From positions 1-64,000 of the forward strand of contig NZ_BJNY01000009.1 in NCBI RefSeq assembly GCF_006539925.1: a DNA stretch of 64,000 nt, written 5' to 3'. Position 1 is the stretch's first letter, and each line of letters begins with the position of its first letter. Below, piece by piece: positions 1 through 9,565 of this stretch. The translations under genes were made by a program, and so were the position numbers. The notes beneath the pieces are model-generated. The model was not told where the DNA came from and made no database searches. It saw only the letters and a list, made by a program, of their open reading frames with translations. The stretch comes from Glutamicibacter uratoxydans (GTDB lineage: Bacteria > Actinomycetota > Actinomycetes > Actinomycetales > Micrococcaceae).

Positions 1-10
1 GTGTCCGCCG

Positions 11-50
11 AAAAAATCCCGGAAACTCGACAGAGTTTCCGGGATTTTTC
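11..50. terminator. Intrinsic terminator hairpin
   Basis: A perfect inverted repeat has left arm 11-28, a 4-base loop and right arm 33-50. It is A-rich on the left and T-rich on the right, so it could terminate transcription from either side. The gene it serves lies left of the window. Confidence 0.8.
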
Positions 51-127
51 CATTCTCTGGGGGACGTTTCCGGCCCGGCACATTTTTTGGGGCCCACTAC
101 GGTGCTTCGCGGAACAAGAAAAGAAGG

Positions 128-159
128 AACCCCGCAGCCTCTTTCGAAACTGCGGGGTT
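128..159. terminator. Second intrinsic terminator
   Basis: Arms AACCCCGCAG (128-137) and CTGCGGGGTT (150-159) enclose a 12-base loop. It stands about 80 bases after the first terminator, so this stretch is a transcriptional boundary and the open frame across it is unlikely to be coding. Confidence 0.7.
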
Positions 160-366
160 TGCAACGGCCGGTACCCAGTCCCCCAACTTGATACCGAAGA
201 CGAGAATCATCCCCATAATGATTGATGATCGGTCTACCGATTAATGCACCTTTGACGCTACATCTGAAAAGTTGATTCTTCAATATGTAACCTCACCTTG
301 TCTACAAATTAGGTAGATAGTTTCAGGAAACCAAGTACCACCCAGGCTCTTGCGACACAGAATACG
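160..366. other. Gene-free spacer
   Basis: This is an AT-richer stretch between two terminators. I see no convincing coding frame, tRNA or promoter pair in it. Confidence 0.5.
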
Positions 367-399
367 AAGGCTTCGAGAAAAAGCATTTCTCGAAGCCTT
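367..399 (-). terminator. Terminator of the 53-residue protein gene
   Basis: A 14-bp perfect stem (367-380 and 386-399) lies 10 bases beyond the stop codon of the minus-strand gene at 410-571. On the minus strand the hairpin runs into mixed sequence rather than a long U tract. Confidence 0.65.
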
Positions 400-409
400 G
401 CCTATTGGT

Positions 410-571
410 TTATTTCACGCCTCGTTCAAAGTCATGGGCAATCTCCTTGACCTGAGTTTCAGCTTGCTTGATCTTCTCAGCGGCTTTGGCGTTCAAGATC
501 TCGTTCTGCAGCTCATCGTCGCCAATGGGTCCGCTCAGCGGCGATTCCTGGTCCTTCTTCTCTTTGGACAT
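410..571 (-). CDS. Small charged hypothetical protein, 53 aa
   Basis: Reading the minus strand by eye gives an ATG at 571 and TAA at 410. The 53-residue product begins MSKEKKDQESPLSG, is rich in Lys, Glu and Gln, and looks helical in its second half (NAKAAEKIKQAETQVKEIA). A strong Shine-Dalgarno AAGGAG sits about 9 bases upstream and a hairpin terminator follows, which supports a real gene. It has no signal peptide or membrane segment. It lies downstream of the membrane-anchored repeat protein in the same direction, about 125 bases away, so the two may be co-transcribed. I do not recognise the family. Confidence 0.65.
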   Translation of the reverse strand: MSKEKKDQESPLSGPIGDDELQNEILNAKAAEKIKQAETQVKEIAHDFERGVK

Positions 572-694
572 CTCGGCCAGCTCCTTCCACGACCGCCCGG
601 CTCAGATTGGTTCCTACACCGTAGGCGCAGTTAATCACGCAATCAATCATCCGCCGCAAACACCCATGAAGCTTTCAGATCCCGAGACGGAGGC

Positions 695-1624
695 CTAGTC
701 GTTGCGGTTCACGAAAGAGCGGAGCATATTCTGCACGATATCCTCGGGCAGCGAGGTGTGGCGGACGATAATCGCCGACATTCCCTCCAAGTCGTTATCC
801 GCGATGGCTTCAAAGAGCGCCTCGCGTTCGTCTTCGGGAAGATCGGCGGCGTCAAAACGGACCGGGCCGTCAGGTCCCTGGCCTTCGAAACGGAAATCGG
901 CGACATTGCCGCTGGCGCTCTCGCCGGCCATCGGCGACGCTGCAATCATCCGTTCCAGGTCTTCCACCGGCAGCTCGGTGTAGCTGTGCAGGATCTGCGC
1001 AGCACCGGCGAAATTGGAATCGCGCAGCATGGAGAACAGCTGGTCGTATTCATTCGGGGGCAGCTGTTCGCTGGAGAATTCGCGCTGTTCACCGTCGATT
1101 TCAAAGGCCATCTTGAAGTGCGTGGCGCTTGGCTCTGATTCCGAGCCGAACTGGTCATGCCACTCGGAAGGGATAACCCACGAGTCCTCGGGCAGATCGG
1201 TGCTGTCCTTTTCTTCCTTGGACGCCTGCTCTTCCTGCTTGCCTGCGGCAGGCTCGTCCTGGGCGCTCTGCGCTTCGAGCTTGTCGCGCAGCGCCTGGAT
1301 GTCTTCCTCGGAAACCGGAAGTTCCTTGACCGGTGCGGTCTGCGGGTATTTGTCCAAGCTGCGGATGGCGATCACACAGTCCTTGATGGGATCCCCGGTG
1401 ACAGCCCTGAAATTCTGCACTGCCGCCATGACATCGCCCTTGGCAAGGTTGCGGTAAATCGCGTTGCGGGAAGCATCATCAAGCTTCGCGTTGGCCGCTT
1501 GGGCAGCCTCGCGGGTGACCGCCAGCGCAATCTGGGCAGAGTTCTTCTTGCGAAGCGCCTGCAACCCGAAATAACCCAGGGCAATCACTGCGATGACAAC
1601 GACGAGCCAGATGATGAATTCCAT
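695..1624 (-). CDS. Membrane-anchored protein with internal repeats, unknown function
   Basis: 309 residues. Residues 1-25 form one hydrophobic N-terminal segment (MEFIIWLVVVIAVIALGYFG) followed by RKK, so the rest is probably cytoplasmic. A helical linker rich in Glu, Gln and Lys covers about 105-145. Three related helical blocks are visible at 55-92, 194-231 and 268-305, sharing the pattern L(x)6-8A(x)8T..P.E.(x)4M. The last two belong to longer repeats of about 60 residues (173-231 and 246-305) that each start with an F-rich strand and an LP turn. The blocks loosely recall the helical part of ribosomal L7/L12 C-terminal-like domains found in other actinobacterial membrane proteins, but that is only a resemblance. 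It sits downstream of the RecQ-like gene on the same strand with a 30-base gap. Confidence 0.75.
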   Translation of the reverse strand: MEFIIWLVVVIAVIALGYFGLQALRKKNSAQIALAVTREAAQAANAKLDDASRNAIYRNLAKGDVMAAVQNFRAVTGDPIKDCVIAIRSLDKYPQTAPVKELPVSEEDIQALRDKLEAQSAQDEPAAGKQEEQASKEEKDSTDLPEDSWVIPSEWHDQFGSESEPSATHFKMAFEIDGEQREFSSEQLPPNEYDQLFSMLRDSNFAGAAQILHSYTELPVEDLERMIAASPMAGESASGNVADFRFEGQGPDGPVRFDAADLPEDEREALFEAIADNDLEGMSAIIVRHTSLPEDIVQNMLRSFVNRND

Positions 1625-1654
1625 ACCTCCAGCGTACTTTGTTTAACTGAACAT

Positions 1655-3775
<2,121 letters not shown>

Positions 3776-3918
3776 GCTCCCAGTATTTCAGCTGCCACCC
3801 ACGAATTGCCGCCGCCTGGGCCCAAATGTGGACTCTGCGCGCAAATGTAAGGTATTTCCTACGTCGCGCAGGGGCCAGAACCCGGGCCCTTGGGCCTCCA
3901 GCCGGTAGGCTAATTGGT

Positions 3919-5343
3919 GTGAGCGAAGAAATTGATCTGAACCAGAGCTTCAAGGCCTACGACGTGCGCGGCATCGTCGGCGAGTCCTTGACCGCCGAAG
4001 CCGTGGAGGCCATCGGCGCCGCCTTTGTCGACGTGCTGTCCCTGGGCGGCGAAACCGTGCTGGTCGGCGGTGACATGCGCCCCTCCTCTGCCGAGTTCTC
4101 CGCGGCATTCGCGCGCGGCGCCACCTACCGCGGCGCCAACGTGGTGATGCTCGGCCAGATCTCCACCGACGAGCTGTACTTTGCCTCGGGCAAGCTGCAG
4201 GCGGCCGGCGTGGTGTTCACCGCCAGCCACAACCCTGCCCAGTACAACGGCATCAAGATGTCCAAGGCCGGGGCGCTGCCGATTTCCTCGGCCACCGGAC
4301 TCTTCGACATCCGCGACCTGGCCCAGCAGTACCTGGACGAGGGCCTGCCGGTCTCCGGCGACACCCCGCAGGGATCTATCACCGAACGCGATGTGCTGGC
4401 GGACTACGCCGCCTACCTGCGCGAGCTGGTGGACCTGGCGAACATCCGCCCGCTGAAGATCGTGGTGGACGCCGGCAACGGCATGGGCGGGCTGACCACC
4501 CCTGCGGTGCTGGGCGACGCGGTGCTCGCGGGCCTGCCGCTGGACATTGTCCCGCTGTACTTCGAGCTGGACGGCACCTTCCCGAACCACCCGGCCAACC
4601 CGCTGGAGCCGGAAAACTTGAAGGACCTGCAGGCAGCCGTGCTGGAGCACGGCGCAGACCTGGGCCTAGCCTTCGACGGCGACGCGGACCGCTGCTTTGT
4701 GATCGACGAGCGCGGCCTGCCCCTGTCCCCATCGGCGATCACCGCACTGGTCGCGGTGCGCGAGATCGCCCGCGTGAAGGCCGAGGGTGAGGATTCCCCG
4801 GTGATCATCCACAACCTGATCACCTCCAAGGCGGTGCCGGAATTCGTCACCCGCGCCGGCGGAACCCCGGTGATGACCCGCGTGGGCCACTCCTTCATCA
4901 AGGCGGAGATGGCGACCCAGGGCGCAGTCTTCGGCGGCGAACACTCCGCGCACTACTACTTCCGCGACTTCTACAATGCCGACACCGGCATGCTTGCCGC
5001 GATGCACGTGCTCGCGGCCCTGGGCGGCCAGGACCTTCCGCTCTCGCAGCTGGGCGCCGAGTACGAGCCATACGTCGCCACCGGAGAGATCAACTCGGAG
5101 GTTGCTGACAAGGCTGGGGCCACCGCCCGCGTGCTGGAACACTTTGAGGGGCAGGACGTCGCAATCCTTACCATGGACGGCACCACGATCAGCGCGAACG
5201 ACGGCAGCTGGTGGATCAACCTGCGCCCGTCGAACACCGAGCCATTCCTCCGCTTCAACGGCGAGGGCGCCACTGCCCAGATCATTGAACCAATCCGCGA
5301 CGCTGTGCTGGCGATCGTGCGAGCCCAGCAGCCAACGGCCTAA
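3919..5343 (+). CDS. manB: Phosphomannomutase/phosphoglucomutase
   Basis: 474 residues from a GTG start at 3919. It interconverts hexose 6-phosphate and 1-phosphate in the cytoplasm, supplying mannose-1-phosphate or glucose-1-phosphate for nucleotide sugars and wall glycans. The phosphoserine loop TASHNPAQYNGIK lies near residue 100, the metal loop DGDADR near 255, the sugar loop GGEHSAHYY near 335 and the phosphate loop RPSNTEPFLR near 440: all four alpha-D-phosphohexomutase signatures. The open frame extends back to 3763, but that part overlaps the helicase promoter region and has no homologous look. Whether mannose or glucose is preferred cannot be read from sequence. A small unknown gene follows 9 bases downstream, probably in the same transcript. 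Confidence 0.92.
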   Translation: MSEEIDLNQSFKAYDVRGIVGESLTAEAVEAIGAAFVDVLSLGGETVLVGGDMRPSSAEFSAAFARGATYRGANVVMLGQISTDELYFASGKLQAAGVVFTASHNPAQYNGIKMSKAGALPISSATGLFDIRDLAQQYLDEGLPVSGDTPQGSITERDVLADYAAYLRELVDLANIRPLKIVVDAGNGMGGLTTPAVLGDAVLAGLPLDIVPLYFELDGTFPNHPANPLEPENLKDLQAAVLEHGADLGLAFDGDADRCFVIDERGLPLSPSAITALVAVREIARVKAEGEDSPVIIHNLITSKAVPEFVTRAGGTPVMTRVGHSFIKAEMATQGAVFGGEHSAHYYFRDFYNADTGMLAAMHVLAALGGQDLPLSQLGAEYEPYVATGEINSEVADKAGATARVLEHFEGQDVAILTMDGTTISANDGSWWINLRPSNTEPFLRFNGEGATAQIIEPIRDAVLAIVRAQQPTA

Positions 5344-5352
5344 GGAGCCATC

Positions 5353-5826
5353 ATGAACTTTGAGACTCTCGATGAAGGCGTCAAGGACGCACTGAACAAG
5401 GTCCTGGGCACCGCCCTGGGCGTTGCCCGCGAACAGCTTGAGGAACAGGGCGTCTTCCTGCCCTTCGCCATCGGCCTGGAGCCGGCAGAAGGCAGCGATG
5501 AGGCGGAGCTGCGCCTGATCGCCGTGCCGCCGACGGACAACCCGGAGGATCCGGACGCGGACATCGACACCGAGGCCATGGTCGCCGATTTGATGCAGGT
5601 GCTCAACCAGCAGGGCGCCCATTTCCAGGCCATCGCCATCGCCTCGGACGTGCTTCTGCAGGAGAATGACAAGGACGCGATCCACGTCGTGGCAGAGCAC
5701 AAGGTCGGCGCCGCGCTGGCCATCGTGCAGCCTTACCAGATGCCTGCCGAGCCGGGCGGCGAATGGCTGTTTGAGGATCCCGAAGCAGAATCCGCCGAAG
5801 CCCTCTGGGCCCCGGAGCAGGCCTAG
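5353..5826 (+). CDS. Conserved hypothetical acidic protein, 157 aa
   Basis: Starts at ATG 5353, 9 bases after the phosphomannomutase stop, with AAGGAG just upstream of the start. The product is acidic and soluble, with no signal peptide or membrane helix. It has an amphipathic N-terminal helix (LDEGVKDALNKVLGTALG), a long Asp/Pro/Glu-rich loop around residues 58-72, and hydrophobic strands near 95-125 (AIAIASDVLL, AALAIVQPYQ), suggesting a compact alpha/beta fold. I do not recognise a family. Its position suggests translational coupling with manB but gives no function. Confidence 0.7.
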   Translation: MNFETLDEGVKDALNKVLGTALGVAREQLEEQGVFLPFAIGLEPAEGSDEAELRLIAVPPTDNPEDPDADIDTEAMVADLMQVLNQQGAHFQAIAIASDVLLQENDKDAIHVVAEHKVGAALAIVQPYQMPAEPGGEWLFEDPEAESAEALWAPEQA

Positions 5827-5850
5827 CCCTCTCGCCTCCACCCGTAGACC

Positions 5851-5884
5851 GACGCCCTGTGCCACATTGAACGCACAGGGCGTC
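5851..5884. terminator. GC-rich hairpin between the manB operon and nsrR
   Basis: Arms GACGCCCTGTGC (5851-5862) and GCACAGGGCGTC (5873-5884) pair perfectly around a 10-base loop, 24 bases after the stop at 5826. There is no U tract, so it may act as a weak terminator or RNA-stabilising stem. Confidence 0.55.
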
Positions 5885-5901
5885 GTCGTACACTGGGCAG
5901 T

Positions 5902-6354
5902 ATGAAACTCAGCGCCTTTGCCGATGTCTGCCTGCGGACCGTCATGGTGCTTGGCGCGCCCAATGCCGGCCAGCTGACCAGCAGGGAGATCGCCGAACTG
6001 GTTTCTGTGCCCTATAACCACGTGGCCAAGGCGGTGCTCGAGCTGCGCACCCTGGGATTGATCGACGTGGCGCGCGGGCGCAACGGCGGAGCCACCATCA
6101 CCCAGGTGGGCTTGGACAGCTCGGTGGGCGAGCTGCTGCGCACCCTTGACCATCGCCAGGACGTGGTCGACTGCACCGACCATGACGCCAACGGCAACTG
6201 CCCGCTGGCCGGAGGCTGCCGCCTGCGCACCGCGCTGAGCGCGGCCCGCGAAGCCTTCTACCGTGCCCTGGATCCCCTGACGGTGCAGGAGATCTGCGAA
6301 CAGTCTCCTGCAGTCACCCTGCTCCCCTTCCCCACGGTGCGCCGCAGCGCGTAA
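5902..6354 (+). CDS. nsrR: Rrf2-family nitric oxide-sensing repressor NsrR
   Basis: 150 residues. The N-terminal winged helix (MKLSAFADVCLRTVMVLG, with SVPYNHVAKAVLELRTLGLI as the recognition region) is typical of Rrf2 proteins. Three cysteines in DCTDHDANGNCPLAGGC have the C-x8-C-x5-C spacing of the iron-sulfur ligands of NsrR, in which nitric oxide destroys the cluster and releases DNA. It sits 152 bases upstream of hmp in the same direction, and an NsrR-like palindrome lies just before hmp. That context makes NsrR much more likely than IscR or RsrR. Start: ATG 5902. Confidence 0.92.
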   Translation: MKLSAFADVCLRTVMVLGAPNAGQLTSREIAELVSVPYNHVAKAVLELRTLGLIDVARGRNGGATITQVGLDSSVGELLRTLDHRQDVVDCTDHDANGNCPLAGGCRLRTALSAAREAFYRALDPLTVQEICEQSPAVTLLPFPTVRRSA

Positions 6355-6413
6355 TCTGCGTTACATGTAGACACCCTAGTCAAACGCGACTTTCAAAGTT
6401 CTTCAAAATTAAC

Positions 6414-6442
6414 TTGCAATCCTTTTCTACGTAGCGTAGAAC
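6414..6442 (+). promoter_or_regulatory. Predicted hmp promoter
   Basis: TTGCAA (6414-6419) and TAGAAC (6437-6442) are separated by 17 bases. The predicted transcription start near 6449 lies immediately before the NsrR-like palindrome, a layout suited to repression. The -10 match is moderate. Confidence 0.5.
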
Positions 6443-6453
6443 TTAAGTCATAA

Positions 6454-6476
6454 ATCTTGCATCTCAGATGCAAGAT
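6454..6476 (+). promoter_or_regulatory. NsrR operator upstream of hmp
   Basis: A perfect 10-bp inverted repeat, ATCTTGCATC, 3 bases, GATGCAAGAT. The core with GATGCA half-sites resembles the published NsrR consensus (AAGATGCATTT half-sites). It lies 30 bases before the hmp start codon and is preceded by an nsrR gene. Confidence 0.8.
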
Positions 6477-6506
6477 AAAACTTCGCCTCTTCAAGGAGAA
6501 CCCCAC

Positions 6507-7682
6507 ATGCTGTCCACACAGTCTCGCCCGGTCATCGAAGCAACCCTGCCGATCATCGCTGAACGCATCTCCAGCATCACCCCGAAGTTCTACCAGCGCC
6601 TTTTCACCGCGCACCCAGAACTTCTGGACGGCACCTTCTCCCGGTCCAACCAGAAGAACGGCACCCAGCAGCAGGCGCTGGCAGGTTCGATCGCAGTCTT
6701 CGCGACGCACCTGATCACCAACCCCGAGACCACCCCAGAGACCATGTTGGCCCGCATCGCCCACAAGCACACCTCGCTGGGCGTCGTCGAAGAGCAGTAC
6801 CCGATCGTGTACGAACATCTCTTCGCCGCCATCGCCGAAGACCTGGGCGATGCACTGACCCCTGAAATCGCCGATGCCTGGACCGAGGTCTACTGGCTCA
6901 TGGCCCATGCGCTGATCAAGATCGAAAAGGGCCTGTACTCACAGCAGGCCAACGCCACCGCCTACAGCCCCTGGAAGCTGGTCGAGCGCACCGAAACCGG
7001 TACCGATTCGGTGACCTTCAGCTTCGAGCCGGCCGACGACACCGCTGTCACCGTCGCGGCTCCGGGCCAGTTCGTCTCGGTCCGCATGCCAATGGCCGAC
7101 GGCGTGCGCCAGGTCCGCCAGTTCACCCTGAGCAACGACATCGAGTCCACCACCCGCCGCACAGTCACCGTGAAGCTGGACGTGGACGGCGAGTTCACCC
7201 CGGTGCTGCACAACTCGCTGAAGGTCGGCGACGTCGTGGAGCTGTCCAACCCCTACGGCGACCTGGTGATCGACGAGGACGGCTCGCCGCTGGTCATCGC
7301 CACCGCAGGCATCGGCTGCACCCCGAGCGCCGCCGCGCTGCAGGTGCTGGCCGCTAAGAACTCCACCCGCAAGATCACCGTGCTGCACGCAGACCAGGAA
7401 TTCTCCGCCTGGCCGCTGCGCGAGCAGATGCTTGCTTCCATCGATGCGCTGCCGCAGGCAAGCATCAGCACCTGGTTCGAGCGCGGCGAACTGCCAGAAG
7501 GCCTGGACGCCAAGGCCGGCTACATGGACCTGACCGACTCGCTGACCGAAGACAGCCAGGTCTACCTGTGCGGCCCGCTGCCGTTCATGCACGCTGTACG
7601 CTCCCAGGCGCTGGCCGCCGGCATTCCTGCCGACCGCATCCACTACGAGGTCTTCGGACCCGACGTATGGCTGGCCGCCTAA
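6507..7682 (+). CDS. hmp: Flavohaemoprotein nitric oxide dioxygenase Hmp
   Basis: 391 residues from ATG 6507, chosen because AAGGAGAA (6493-6500) is correctly spaced; the frame extends upstream into the operator. The N-terminal globin domain (about 1-140) contains the proximal-His region HKHTSLGVVEEQYPIV. An FAD domain follows with RQFTLSN (about 195), then an NAD(P)H domain with GIGCTPSAAALQVL and a C-terminal YEVFGPDVW. The enzyme converts nitric oxide and oxygen to nitrate in the cytoplasm using NAD(P)H. The nsrR gene and palindrome upstream indicate induction by nitric oxide, fitting the nitrate reductase later in the window. Confidence 0.95.
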   Translation: MLSTQSRPVIEATLPIIAERISSITPKFYQRLFTAHPELLDGTFSRSNQKNGTQQQALAGSIAVFATHLITNPETTPETMLARIAHKHTSLGVVEEQYPIVYEHLFAAIAEDLGDALTPEIADAWTEVYWLMAHALIKIEKGLYSQQANATAYSPWKLVERTETGTDSVTFSFEPADDTAVTVAAPGQFVSVRMPMADGVRQVRQFTLSNDIESTTRRTVTVKLDVDGEFTPVLHNSLKVGDVVELSNPYGDLVIDEDGSPLVIATAGIGCTPSAAALQVLAAKNSTRKITVLHADQEFSAWPLREQMLASIDALPQASISTWFERGELPEGLDAKAGYMDLTDSLTEDSQVYLCGPLPFMHAVRSQALAAGIPADRIHYEVFGPDVWLAA

Positions 7683-7707
7683 TTCTCGCAGCGGCCCTGT
7701 AGGGGAA

Positions 7708-7751
7708 GAGGCCCGCAACCGGTTCATGGGGATCCGGTTGCGGGCCTCTTT
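7708..7751. terminator. Bidirectional terminator between hmp and hydrolase
   Basis: A 15-bp perfect stem (7708-7722 with 7734-7748), followed by TTT on the plus strand, lies between two convergent genes. Confidence 0.8.
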
Positions 7752-7779
7752 CCTGCGCTGTGCGGCAGGCGCGCCGCCG

Positions 7780-8886
7780 CTACTCTGGGCGTTCGGCGGC
7801 GCCTGGCTGCTCTGGCTTTTCCGGAGCAGCAGAATCTTCTGCGCTGGGGCGCTTGTCCACGGGCGGCTTCTTGGACAGCGTGGCCTTCAAATCCAGCTTG
7901 TTCAGATCCAGCCTGCGCGGATCCAGCCGGTCCACCAGCCGCGCGGACTTGGGCTTGGCGGGATCCTGCGGGTCGACCTCTTCCAGGGTGCTTGCGTGGT
8001 CCTTGGCCGATGAATAGGTGGATGCTCCGTGCGGCTTGGGCGCCGCCGGGCGGGCCAGGATCTGGTGCAGCCCGCCGCTGGTGATCCACCGGCGCAGCAC
8101 CGCGTTGAACAGCAAAGGATTTTCGATGTTCCACTGGTGGTGCATGCCCGGCACCAGGCGCAGCTTGGCCTGCGGCAGCGCCGCGGACAGCTGGGCAAAT
8201 GACTTTGCCACGACCTTCGGCTCCTTGGCGCCGGCCAGGACCAGGATCGGGCCGGTGTAGCTGGACAGGTTGGCGGGCAGCGCCCCGGGGCCGATCTCAT
8301 CCATGATCGCCCGCATGTTCTCCGCCTTGAGCTTGACCCCGTGCTCTGCGAAGAGCTCCCGCTCGTTCTCGACCATGCCGTAGGCCCCCGCCTGGAAGCG
8401 CCAGTACCATTCGCTGCCGATCAGCTTCAGCTGCATGCGCTGCATCGCCTTGGCAGTGGAGCTCAGCGAAGCGATCGGGGTGCCGGTGATCATGACCGAT
8501 TCCACCAGCTCCGGGTGGCGGGCGGCCACATGCAGGGCGATGACGCCGCCCAGCGAGATGCCCACCAGGTGCACACCCCCGGAGGGGACTTCGTCGGCGA
8601 TCAGCGCCGCCACGTCATCCGCCGCCGAGTCCAGGCCTTCCCACTGCTCCTCAAAGCGGGCGCCGAAGGCCGGAAGGTGCAGGGTCAGGATGTTGAAGTC
8701 GGCGAAGGCGAGCACCTGCGGGTCCCAGCTCCAGTTGCCCACGTTGCCGCCGTGCAGGAAGACCAGCGTCTGGGCCTTCTCGCGCGCCGCGTCGTCGCCG
8801 CGGGCGGGATGCACCTCGGGGTAGTCGGTGGCTTCCCGGGCCAGCTCCTCCTTGCCGGAAGCCTTCGGGTTCTGCTCTGGACTCAT
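7780..8886 (-). CDS. Alpha/beta hydrolase with long C-terminal tail
   Basis: 368 residues from ATG 8886, which overlaps the PadR stop as ATGA; a further upstream Met inside padR is less likely. The alpha/beta-hydrolase fold is shown by the oxyanion segment LVFLHGGNVGNWSW, the nucleophile elbow VGISLGG, an Asp-bearing loop after LVLAGAKEPKV, and the late histidine in LVPGMHHQW. After about residue 275 the chain becomes a charged, Pro/Lys/Asp-rich tail containing LDPRRLDLNKLDLKATLSKK, likely disordered. The substrate cannot be inferred. Co-transcription with a PadR regulator suggests inducible expression, perhaps for detoxification. Confidence 0.85.
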   Translation of the reverse strand: MSPEQNPKASGKEELAREATDYPEVHPARGDDAAREKAQTLVFLHGGNVGNWSWDPQVLAFADFNILTLHLPAFGARFEEQWEGLDSAADDVAALIADEVPSGGVHLVGISLGGVIALHVAARHPELVESVMITGTPIASLSSTAKAMQRMQLKLIGSEWYWRFQAGAYGMVENERELFAEHGVKLKAENMRAIMDEIGPGALPANLSSYTGPILVLAGAKEPKVVAKSFAQLSAALPQAKLRLVPGMHHQWNIENPLLFNAVLRRWITSGGLHQILARPAAPKPHGASTYSSAKDHASTLEEVDPQDPAKPKSARLVDRLDPRRLDLNKLDLKATLSKKPPVDKRPSAEDSAAPEKPEQPGAAERPE

Positions 8887-9410
8887 GGCAAATGCTCCAA
8901 TACTGCGTCGAGCCATTCAAGTTCGGCCGCCTGCTGCCTGATCGCGTGGTCAAGGGTGGCAGCCATCAGGAAGCTGCGCCGATCCGCCGCGGCCCGCATG
9001 TCGATGCCTTCGCGCTGGGAGAGGTAGTCGTCCAAGACGTACTGGGTGTTCTTGCGGCGCTGCAGCAGTAGGCGTTCAATGTCTTCGCGCTCGAGCTCTG
9101 CGGCGAAGAAGACCTGCCCCATGAACGGGTCCCGTTCGGGAGACTGGGCGGCCCCGCCGGCCAGCCACTGGGCCAGCACTTCGCGCCCGGCCTCGGTGAT
9201 GTGGTGCTCCTGCCGGTCCGGGTAGTTCGATTGCGCAACGGTGCGCACCGTCGCGTAGCCCTTGTCTACCAATTGCGCCAAGGTGCGGTAGATCTGCGCC
9301 TTGTCCGCGTTCCAGAAGTGGTTGATAGATGAGTCAAAGTGCTTCTTGAGTTCATAGCCCGTCATCGGCGACAGGCTTAACAATCCAAGAATCAATCGTG
9401 CCAAAACCAT
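8883..9410 (-). CDS. PadR-family transcriptional regulator
   Basis: 175 residues. The N-terminal winged helix (ILGLLSLSPMTGYELKKHFD, then IYRTLAQLVDKGYATV) and a C-terminal helical dimerisation arm (ERLLLQRRKNTQYVLDDYL) match PadR family subgroup 2 (PadR_N plus Vir_C-like). It is the first gene of a two-gene operon with the hydrolase (4-base ATGA overlap) and is divergent from a drug exporter, 155 bases away. It probably represses its own operon and perhaps the exporter, by analogy with PadR/LmrR. Confidence 0.9.
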   Translation of the reverse strand: MVLARLILGLLSLSPMTGYELKKHFDSSINHFWNADKAQIYRTLAQLVDKGYATVRTVAQSNYPDRQEHHITEAGREVLAQWLAGGAAQSPERDPFMGQVFFAAELEREDIERLLLQRRKNTQYVLDDYLSQREGIDMRAAADRRSFLMAATLDHAIRQQAAELEWLDAVLEHLP

Positions 9411-9565
9411 GGTTTCATCTTTTCACAGTTAGTTGATTTTGCACCCAACTGGCCATGGCCGGATCAAACTGTGCCCCGATTGTGATGTTGTTTCCCCGCG
9501 GTGCCAGCGGTCCGCTGGCCGGAGCCGACGCCGCTTGAAGCTCAAAGCAAACCTAGAATTGTCCT

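Noticed and set aside
1-225. 74-codon open frame at the left edge
   Set aside because: It runs through two intrinsic terminators and has no family-like sequence.
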